From Pampus argenteus (lineage: Eukaryota; Chordata; Actinopteri; Scombriformes; Stromateidae), in NCBI GenBank assembly GCA_036937835.1, contig CM072881.1:8442001-8506000 (forward strand): a DNA stretch of 64,000 nt, read 5' to 3'. Below the pieces are notes generated by a model that did not search any database, was not told where the DNA came from, and worked only from the letters and a program-made list of their open reading frames with translations. The translations under genes were made by a program, and so were the position numbers. Below are positions 27,451 to 38,500 of this stretch, one piece after another (the first letter of the stretch is position 1; each line of letters begins with the position of its first letter).

Positions 27451-28082
27451 CTTCATGGAATCACACATTAACCAACAACACACACATACACCAACATCAT
27501 CCAAACACAAACATAAACCTCCCACAAATGATGCTCCAGGAGATGGAAATATGCAACAAATATACAAACACAGCGCCATGACAAGCACAAGACACAATAC
27601 ACAAATCCAAACAAAACAAAATGCAAAACATATGCACCCATTAGTGCCAAACACTGCATATTCGATGCAGTTCACAAACCAATAGTCTGCAATGTATTAT
27701 AACATATACTTGAACTAGCATATGTAATATTTCTTCTCCTATGCACCCATGCTATAAATACATTTGGAAAACACAAAAACATTATCAAAAAAGATATTTA
27801 ATTAAAGCTCTATTTTAAATTCCTATATAATCTGGAACATGAGCCTCAACATTGTACGTAAGTAGTATTATAGTATATGTATAGTATATATATGTCGGTT
27901 ATTGTTAAAACTCGGTGGGAATAAAAGTAAAGAAGAGCAAAACAGGGACTTTAAATGAACTTCTCCGACAGTAAATTCATGGCTATTATTTATTTGACCA
28001 CGAGTGGGCGTCTAAGTATTTCTACAGCCCTGAAACACGCAGGCTGTGTTGTCTTCTCTGTCGTCCTCGACTATATGCCCTG

Positions 28083-28277
28083 ACTTCCTGGATACGCGTT
28101 CAGAAAGGGGAAAAAAAAAACAGCCAGGTTGGATTTGTTTTCATCATCTTCAACCGAGTTTCCGTTCACCTGGAGCTTATACACACACGGAGACGCACTT
28201 TTTCAACGATAACTGACCGTTTTATGTCACGAAATCACCGATGATAACGTGAGGAGGACGGCGAGGCGCAGAGGAAG
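28083..28277 (+). promoter_or_regulatory. slc38a10: slc38a10 promoter and first non-coding exon (approximate)
   Basis: An ETS-like ACTTCCTG site (28083-28090) lies upstream of a GC-richer, CpG-containing stretch. That stretch ends at 28277 in GAGGAAG followed by GTGAGT, a strong splice donor. The ATG-bearing exon probably starts after the acceptor ending at 28478 (TATCCAAAG). The exact transcription start is not visible. Confidence 0.55.
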
Positions 28278-28660
28278 GTGAGTTTTAACGTTTACAAACG
28301 GTGACGTTAGCTTGACAGATAGCTAAACGCGTTGGTCGTTAGCACCTGTTGGTGTTCAGTTTGAAAATGTTTTACGCTTAAGTTAATATTCGTATTTGGT
28401 TAGTGGGTATTTTCCAAAGTAAAGAAGAGTGAAAGGGTGTCAAATATTGACCTCACTTGTCTCTGTGTTTATCCAAAGAGCGCCACGTCATTGATCGGTG
28501 AAAGAAAACACACCCGAGTTTTAGCCGAGTGGCTCGCTGCTTTGGACCGAAGATTAAACGGTTATAGTTTAACTTTAACCGTCGGTGTGAAGCTCACCTC
28601 GGACTGTGTGGTGTTTTCTTACCGGGTGGGGGAGGAAGAGGAGTGAAGAAGCAGCTCAAC

Positions 28661-31600
28661 ATGACGGCGTCCAACTGGGGGATAATCATGAACGTGGTGA
28701 ACAGCATCGTCGGCGTCAGCGTGCTCACGATGCCCTTCTGCTTCAAACAGGTGAGTCCGCGCGACCTAAGGGAGCTGCGGGCTCGCGCGGCCCCCACTAT
28801 ATCACCTCTTGTGGACTTTTGGCGGGTTTTTTGAGAAGTATTCAGACTACCTGTGTAAAAGTAAAGGTTTTATTTAAAATGTACATAAAAGTATCACATG
28901 TAAAAGGCAGCATTTCCCCCCTCAGTGTTTTATTTCAAATAATTGGTTCATTAACACGTAAGTAGTACTTTAATAATGTTAATTTAACTACTTTATGTCG
29001 CTATCTAAAGTTACTTACTCTGAAAAGTAACTATAACTTAATATAAATGTAGTGGAATAGAAACATTTCCTTATATGTTATATATTTCCCTCAGTGTCGT
29101 GACCTAAGTGTAAATAACATAAATGTAAATATAAATATATGTAGTAGTAAGTAGTAATGAATCTCTGTAAGACCTTTCTAACATGACCTTCTGCTGACTG
29201 TGTGCTTTGTCTTGGCCTTGTGTGTTTTGTGTTTGTCACTGTACACGGACATGAGTGTGAGGGAAAGTTTGCTTTGATGAATGACAGCGCTGCTTTGCTC
29301 GGTCGTGAACACACAACATGAACACCGTCTCTCACTTCACAGTGACATTTTTTGTGTGTGTGTGTGTGACCATTAATCACAGTACAGAAGTGAAGAGCAA
29401 GTTTGACATTAATGCAGTATTTATAGGCATTTCTCTACAGAGGGAAGTTAAACTGAAGGGGGTGGGGGTAAACATAAAAGATAGGTCCTCCTCAACATTA
29501 ATCATCATTTTACTGGGCCCTTGAATTCCCCTTGAAGGTTTTTTTTTTAAAAAGCAACACACCTCCTCCCAACATCTCAAGATAATGTAACCAGAAGAAA
29601 TGCATCAATACAATATATAATAAAAACCAATACAATTATTCATTGTTATGACAAGGCAGGCAAAAAAAAAATCCAAACTATTCTCCCCTAAAAGTTTCTG
29701 CCACCACGCTGTATCATTTTCATATAGTCTCTTACATCAAGAATTTAGAAGGAAGCTAATTGTCCTCTTCCTGTTATAGATAAACTGACTCGCTTGACTC
29801 TTATAGTTGGATAAACAAATGTGTCCTTTCTCTATTTTTCTCTGATGCTAAATTGCCAATTTGAGGATATTATTTTGGGTGTAGTATTTCAGTAAGATGA
29901 CCACAGATCAAAACAAGTCTAGTATCTATATTAAAGTCTTCTTCTGCCCTCTTACAGTGTGGGATAGTGCTGGGAACGATCCTGTTGTTCTTCTGTTCTT
30001 GGATGACCCACAAGTCGTGCATGTTCCTGGTCCACACAGCCAGCAGCACCAAACGAAGGACCTATGCTGGATTAGGTGAGATAAATGATGACTGAATTAT
30101 TGAATGTAATGACTCTTTCGTTTGCCACTTTTATTGTTTGGAAATAATTGTTTTCATTAGAAGAAGTTGGTAGCAGTAGCAACAATAGCCATGGCTTATT
30201 TTAAAAAGTTCAGGCTCCTGTGCTGTCATATACACGCAGTGAATAACCAGTATGAGCTACTTTGTTTTTATCAAAACAGAAGGGCTATTTTCAGGTCTCT
30301 GCCATCTGTTTGTCCACATGTTGTTCACACTGAGGTTTCTCTGCAGCCTTCCATGCTTACGGGAAACCGGGAAAAGCGCTGGTGGAGACGAGGCAAGTCA
30401 AATTATTTATTCACTGTTATATTTTATAGACATTGTATTGTATTTGAAGTGTACATTGTGACTTGATTCTAATAACTGTCATAGAACTTAAAACAACAGA
30501 TAATTAGTATTTCACCTGACCTGACTTGATCTCCCTCTGTTCTTGCAGTATGATCGGTTTGATGTTGGGGACCTGTATTGCCTTCTATGTTGTCATTGCT
30601 GATTTGGGCTCGAATTTCTTCGCTCAGCTGTTAGGTTTACAGGTTTGAGATCATGACTTAATCTTTGTAAACAAATATAAGTGTGTCGTAATAATATGAT
30701 TGTGGAAAAGCAGCAGTTGCAAGTATGTTGTTGAGAGATAATTATATTGTTATGTCTCACTGTCCTCTGAAGGTGACCGGTAGTTTTCGCGTGCTGCTGC
30801 TGATCGCCGTGTCTCTGTTCATCGTGCTCCCTCTGAGTCTGCAGAGGAACATGATGTCCTCCATTCAGTCCTTCTCTGCTATGGCGCTCATTTTCTACAC
30901 CTTCTTCATGTTCACGGTGAGCCCACTGCCCATGTGACAGCCAATGTTTATACACTGGATTTGACTAGACTGCACTAGGTTTGCATACAAAGCTTGACAA
31001 ATCAACATGCATGAGGTAGTTAAAAAGGAATGTAAAGCTCGTATTAAGTTGGCAAAGTAGTGTTAAATACAGTTTTTTTTAAGGGTAACAATAATGTGAC
31101 ATCTGCAACACTGGAATACTTATTGAAATCAGATCTGCTATAGTTAATAAAAATATGATTTAGATTTAGTGTCAGTTTTCAGTGTCATGATTTTCAGAAT
31201 ATTCTTTGGATGAATGGCATTTAGTTGTATTCTGTGTCAATTCTTGTGTATCTGCTCCATTGTACAGAGCTATGTGTTCCTTACCAGTACAATGTTGTCC
31301 TGCTCCTCTTTTTTTTTTAAAGAGCAAATCCACACTAAATCACATCAGGGAGAAAACAATTGCTGCACTCGTTTTTATTGGCTGGGATCATAGTATTCCC
31401 CTGAGAAAGAGACACCGTTTGGAAAATAGCCAGTTTTGGCCACTAGAGACATTTAAGCACCGTATGTGTAAAATGAATGGGGATCACATGGTCAGGTCCA
31501 CTAAATCACAAACCCTTGCAACTTTAGAGGATTATGTTTCTAGATATGTTCATTTGTTATATGGTCTATGGCAAATAATGAATATGTCAGCTGAAATTAA

Positions 31601-34600
31601 TATATTCAGACTTCTTCCATACTATCCTTTACTTGCACGTTGTATCGCAGTAACCTTTTAGATGTGTTTGTGAGGTGAAAACAATGTATTCATAGTACAA
31701 AGTAGGGCTGCAACTAACTATCTCAATATTTCTTTTTATCAATCCATTAATTTTATAGTAGTAAAAATTAAAATCATCATCATCAATCATCTTCAAATAG
31801 TTGTTTGGTTTTTTTTATCCAACAGACAATCCAAATATATGCCAAATATATATATATATTTTTTTAAAAATTACGATTATTTTGTGATGTTTGAGCAGTA
31901 ACTCGTCTCTCGCAGCTCGTGTGTCTCAAAGGTTGAAATATGGCCAGACGTGTAAGCTGCAGTTTTCTGCCTCATGTGATTCAGCTTATTTGCTCTTTAA
32001 ATATGTGCACACACAGTCTGTTTTTGTGTGTGTATGTGTGATTTCATTAATCTGTAGTCCTGCTTCCACAGACGTCAAAACAGCTGTGTACAGTCTCTCT
32101 GTGTGATGTGACTTCTAGTTCTGCAGCATGGCAGTAACACGAAGCTGTGTTGTGGTGTGTGTCTGGCTTGAGATCCAGGCCTGGCCCCAGTCCAGACCCC
32201 TAACCCTCTAACAGTGATGTATCTCCTTTCCTTTTTCCCTCCTTTCATCCTACCCTTTCCCTCCTCTTCCTTTCTGTTTATTGCACTACTTTTCCTCTTT
32301 GTCACCCCCCCCTCCCACACACACTTGTGTCCCACTGCTTTCCCCTCATTCTCGTTCACTACTCTCTCTCCCCCCTTCTGCACCCCTTGTTTGCTCCCAT
32401 GTCCTGCTGCTGTTTCCGCTGCTGGTGATGTAGATAGTGTTGTCGTCTCTGCGCTACGGCATAATCTCAGGCTCCTGGGTGGAGCGGGTTCACCTGTGGC
32501 GCTTCAAGGGTGTCATTCAGTGCCTGCCTATTATCGCCACAACCTTCTGCTGTCATCCGTAAGTAAACCATTGAAACCACCCCCAATATAACACCACAGT
32601 AAGGGCAGTGGAGGGGGGTGGAAAGTGCTGATTTTGGAGCTAAAGGAAGCCAGATGTTTCCCCTGCAACTCCTTAAACGCTCCTCCCACCTACCTGTCCT
32701 AAAAACTTCCACCTACTCCTCTCAGTCATTCCCATTTTTCACCTTTGATTCAGGTTTGGCCTGAGCCATGTCAGCTCTGAGTGTGTGTGTGCGTGTGTGT
32801 ACTTGGTGGCAGTAGTAATAAGGCAGAGGGGTGTAACAAAGTCAAGTGAAAATGTAATTTTTGCTGCCCTCTCACGTCCGCCCACACCAGGACGAGCAGC
32901 CTGAGTGTGGGCGTGGGAGGATGGAGGGTTATGGAGCGTTCTACTGTTCCTTTGGGATTTTATGAGGTAACGAAAGGAGCAAGATGTTGGAAACTCACGC
33001 TGATCGAAAAACCTGTGGGGTAGTTTTCACCGTTGTCTAAATTAACCTTTGAATTTATTTCACTTATATTCATTACATCTCACCTTCATACTCATTACCT
33101 GATTGAAGCTATGACAGGTTTTTGCTCAGTATGGGGTTTGTATCTGTTCCTTTCTTCATTTTCTCTGGTTTTCTTTCCTCCATTCATTACTTCCATTATC
33201 TGTCTGTGAGCTGTCAGCATGGGTGCAGCCCCCCCTTCTCTTTTTCGTGCTCTTCCCCCACTTGTGTTCATTTGGTTTGGGCCGTAACCCCCCTCCCCCC
33301 CCCCTCCTTCCCCTCAGATGGTGCTGTCCTCGTTCAAACATGGGCTGCTCAGCGGCTGGTGGCTAGGGCAGGTCAAAGTGGTGCGCTGGGAGGGCGTGTT
33401 TCGCTGTCTCCCCATCTGTGGGATGGCCTTCGCCTGTCAGTCGTAAGTACTCCTCCCACCCCTCCACCCGCACAGTAATGAAACTAATGTCAAGCAAGAC
33501 TATAAAGAATTCTTAAGATGGAAGCTCATTGCTTCAGAATAGGGAAAATTTGACAGTAGTCCTGAACTCATGCGGTGGGTGGATGATGCTCTCTAACTCC
33601 TGCAGTGGCACAGTGAATTGAGTCTGTCATCGGGATGTAGAAATTGAGCCACAATCGGTGCATGCATGCATGCATACTTGCATCATTCCTTAAAGCCACA
33701 GCGGATTCCTTGTTGCAAAGGGAGGCAACTTATATAGCTAACATGCTTTTTCACAGGCAGCTCACCCATTTCTGCTCCACTGTTGAGTCTGCCCTCTTTG
33801 GAATTAACCTCTTAACTTTGTCATGAGACTTGAACTGCTTTTCGTCCAGGCCGCTGCTTTTGTTCCATTTTTTTTCTGATGTGAATGAAAAGTTTGTTTG
33901 AAAACAGTGTCTCCATTTAGTCTTCAAATGACTTTTAAAATGTCACAAAAGCTATAGTCAAAAACTGCGTCAGTCATTGTTCAACATATATTACTTTAAA
34001 CACTGCTTTTAAACAGGGAGGCCAGTCTTAGCCAGAGTAAGAAACATTTGGGATCCTTCTGCATTTTCCAGTCACATTTGAAATAAAAATGTGCAAGAAA
34101 CAGCCAGGTTAATGTACTAAATATATATATATATATTTTTTTTTCCAGATAGAAAAAAGGTTTTCACATCAATCTTTTCATTCCATTAACTTTCACTTCT
34201 CACAGTTGAATCAGAGCCTCTCTGAGTCACAGCATTCATTCATTTCTCCATTTTTACCCATCTGCATGCTCTGTCACTGCGGCCTGTCCTCTGCGCTTTA
34301 TAGTGCTTGCTCTTGGTCGGTAAGTGAGTTTTATGTGTAAAGGTCTAATTGGGATCTGGATGTAGGAAGTTGACTTGCAGCGCTGGAGAAAGGATGTAGG
34401 GAGTGTGACATGAGGTCATTAGGGGCCAGATGTTTGGGTGGCGGTGGTGGTGGTGGTGTATGGGTTTGTTTGTGATAGAGAGAGAGTGAGAGAGAGAGAG
34501 TGAGGTAAGTGGCAGTCGGAGGTGACTGTAGCCCTGAGACTTAAACAAGACTTTAATTAATGTAATCGCACAAAGCCATAATATTATGGTATTGCAGGCG

Positions 34601-35478
34601 TGTTCATTAGCGAGCAAGGTGTGCGCACATTTAAAGAGGAAGAAAGTGTAGGCTTGTGTGTATTTCCGCATGTGTGTTTTGTGCGTCAGTTCCCACAAGC
34701 AGTGCTGAGTGATATTTGGCAGGGTGATTTCTTGGCCTGCGGTCAGGGCGAGCGAGGCAAGCGCTCCGTTAGACGGCAGGCAGCTTAAGCCAAACCACTA
34801 ATCAACACATTGGACTTCCGCCATCTTACAGACACACACTGATGTATTCACAGGCTGATTAAACAGCTCTCAGCACATAGGATTTTTATTACATTCATGA
34901 AATGTGTTTACTTTCAGTTAAAACATTACTTAACATCACCATTATGTCGGGATGGGAGCTCGCCCTGTTGTTTTTTTGGCTTGAACGTTTGGATAGCGAG
35001 GAGCAGTTAGCTCGTAATAGAGGGACATAAGAAAAACATGTGCGGCAAAATGTCCCTCTGTGATGCTACTGTCAGCATGCTTTCAACTCCAAGTTAATGA
35101 TATTATCTGCAGCACACACCCTAGCCTTCAAAACCCACACATATACACACACACACGCACTTACTCACATTGGCTTTGAAGTTGCTCTCCGTCATATTTC
35201 TTCAGTGTAAGGGCAATGTTAAAGCAAATAAAAACACATTAGCCTCTGAATCTGGACTACTGCGTGACTATTAGGTGCTTTAGCCCCCCACTTACAATAT
35301 GCTGTTTTATTTAACCTTGGCTATGAGATTTACTGGTTTTGCAGATTAAACAAGCGTCAAGGAAAAGCACCATGGGACAGTGCTCGCTCATAAAACCAGA
35401 GTGTGTGAAAGTGGAACAGGCAGAGAAGGGAGAACAAGAGACAGACAAAGTTATGGTTCTTTCTCTCTCTCTTTGTTT

Positions 35479-35523
<45 letters not shown>

Positions 35524-38500
35524 GGCACAAAGAGTCTGCCAAGGAAAGTTTATAACGCTCTAAAATCTGCCAGGCACTGGCTGTTATATATAAAGCCTGT
35601 AAATCCGCTGGTTAATGTGCAGACGGCCGGCTCCACGCCTCTTGCAGTCTCTTATAGCACAGAGCAGACAGTGACAGTGGGAGATATCTGGGTTTACAAA
35701 CAGACAGGCTGACAGTTTCAGTTTCAACCTCAGCCAGCCTTGACTACTGTCACCCATTCTGCCACACACACACACACACACACACCCCAACACTTTCTAC
35801 ATCCTTCACCCCCACTGCCATGACATTATTTCTATCCTCTCCTGTTTTGAAACTGCAATCATTACTTGTTAAACAATAATTATTAACATTATTACATTAC
35901 ACAGTTTCCACATGCTGAAAAACTTTTCGTATTTATGTGCGTGTCAGATGTAACGGCTTGTTTGCTTGCAGTTAATAACAAGAATAATCTATCATTAATG
36001 ATTAATACATGTTAAAATGTTAAGTGACTGGGAAAAATGTATTCATAGCAAAAGCAAAATAAATTCGTCAGCAAAAGTTAACTGTGGTAATTAGCAAATA
36101 ATACAGATAATCACACTGTTAGTGACTTTAGTAGTGAGCATGAATGACTCACATAAGAAAAACATAATTTATGTTACTGGCTTGTGTTAAAACTCTAATG
36201 GGCTAAACAAGCAAAATTATACCTTTAGCTGTGTAGCGTGCTGACAAGGACATGAGCAGAGTGATGCATCATTTAATTGAGTGGCACAAATGGGCCCCCA
36301 TATGGCTGCTCAATAAAAAAATCTACAGAGCAGTTTTACCAACTAAATTTAAGCAAATAGATTGTCATATGCTGTATATGTTGTGAGCAGATAATAACAT
36401 CATAACTTGGCTGATTCGTGTAACATTTATGGGACTACTTTCCCTGACTTCCTGCCAGATTTGAGGTTGTCATTTCGTGTAGCAAAAGTCTGATCATCCT
36501 GACAGCACATGAATGCACAACAGCAATGCCAGTGTGGTGTTCAGTGTCACGCAGCATGCAGAGTGTGTTGGGCTGCTTGTCTCTCACAGGCAGGTGCTGC
36601 CGACCTACGACAGCCTGGACGAGCCGTCCGTCAAACGCATGAGCACCATCTTCACCTTGGCCCTCAACGTAGTCACCATCTTCTACATCACCGTGAGTGG
36701 AAACGCACTTCCACGCACACTCGCCACCGACATCCACTCCAGTGACATTTGTTTTACATTTTTTTTTATTCCTCTGGGGTCCTTTTCTAGACTTTCCGTG
36801 CTTCAAAAGTAAATAAATATTTACAGCAGACATTTTTAATGTCTAAAAGTGTTTCAGTTTCATTGGTGAGATTTGCCTTGTTATTTTTTTAAGGTGTCAT
36901 TAACTGTCAGCACAACAGTCTTATGCATGTGCACTTATTATTACTTAGAAAGCAATAAGGAACATAATCACTGTCCTAAAATTCTGCTTTATATTCAATA
37001 CTCGCTCTTTTTGCTCACTTCTTTTTTTCCTCCAACCTCTCTCTGAATCCTCCTCCTCCCTGCAGGTGGGCTTTTTCGGCTACGTCAGCTTCACCGAGAA
37101 CATCGCGGGCAATGTGTTGATGAACTTCCCGTCCAACCTGGTGACAGAGATGATCCGGGTGGGCTTCATGATGTCTGTGGCCGTCGGATTCCCCATGATG
37201 ATCTTGCCGTGTCGCCAGGCCATCAACACCATGCTTTTTGAGCAGCAGGTGAGCTCAAATGCCACAAAAAAAACATACTTCCTATAAATAATATAAAATA
37301 AATTATTAAAAGTTGTATGATTTACTTTTGTGTGTGTGTGTGTGTGTGTAGTAGTTTGGATAGTACTGATTGTTGGCAATATAATGATAATAAATGAGGC
37401 CAAGGGTATACAGTAGCCTGACCGCAATATGCCAACGATTTTATTCTTCTATTTTTGTCTTTTCTTTTCTCTCTCATGCTCTGTTTTCTGTTTTCTTACA
37501 GCAGAAGGATGGGACGTTTGCTGCCGGGGGATACATGCCTCCTCTGCGCTTCAAGATGATCACACTCTGCATTGTGTTTGGCACCATGCTGGGAGGCATT
37601 CTCATCCCCAATGGTACATCCTCTGTGTGTCTGCGTGTGAGTGTGTGTCTGTGTGTGAACAATAAGCCATGGATTGAATGGATTGGAATCGTGTGTGTAT
37701 ACGTGTGTGAGCTCGCTGACTGGAGGTCTTTAAGGTGCATGTGTTCCTTTATGTGGGCGGAGTAGCTGGGGAGCTTTACGACGTGTGTGAATGTGACTTT
37801 ACGAGTCAGTGACTGTCACAGTCTAACACAGTCCTTAAATCAGGACCCTAACTTTTATCTCCTTTTTAGACAGAAGACAGGAAGATAGGGCTATTATTCT
37901 TTCAGACTCTTTCATTCTCACACACGCACACACACACACAGATCCATGCACACACTAATATTGGCTCTCTGTCAGCTTCTTTGAGTCTTTTTCATCCCTC
38001 TCACAAACTGCTTCAAAATGGTGGCGATGTAAAGGTTAGCATGAGTTTATGTTTTATTCATCCTTTTATATGGTGGCTGTTTGTTCAACTTTCAAATTGG
38101 GTGGACACATGGAGACACGCACACACACACACACAGACACAGAGCGGCTTTGGCTGGCTTTTCGTGTATCTAATCAGGCTAATAGACTGAGGAGAAGGGA
38201 GGTAAGGACCCTGGGGAGAATGGACTGTAAATCTGAGGGAGACAATATGGTGTCCGTCCTCTGGATGAACGATGGGTTTCCGGGCCCGACGCCCAGCCAG
38301 CTTGGTCCACAAACACGAGGGTGGGACCAGGGCTTGCTGCTGCCAGGGGAAGGGTGCCATGGATGTGAGCATGGGACTGGGTGGGTGTTGGTCATGAATG
38401 GCAGAGGCAGGTATGAATGCAACTAGCGATAGGGAGCGTAGTTTTGGGGAATTGCTTTGAGTTTCTTTTTCAACAGAAGAGTACGGAAGAGTGCGCTCAG

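Larger units (their letters stand above)
10148..28080. other. Gene-poor interval upstream of slc38a10
   Basis: No exon chain with recognisable protein homology was found on either strand across this 18 kb. AT-rich stretches (10150-12300, 14500-15100, 19200-20100) alternate with microsatellite-rich ones (16250-18800, 20450-21400, 23300-23570, 25190-26220). Two patches lacking simple repeats, 13440-13890 and 24130-24780, look like candidate conserved non-coding elements. Mobile-element remnants lie at 14205-14525 and 26595-27450. The interval most likely contains cis-regulatory DNA and possibly an intron of an unrecognised gene. Confidence 0.5.

Noticed and set aside
32434..32558. Exon 6a as a dead duplicate or pseudo-exon
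   Set aside because: Intact frame, exact length, matching phases, both splice sites and conservative substitutions argue against decay, though expression evidence is still absent.
33660..33680. Repeated TGCATGCA words as a possible Rbfox element near exon 6b
   Set aside because: TGCATG is the Rbfox word, but here it is part of a simple TGCA repeat more than 200 bp downstream, so I cannot separate signal from repeat.
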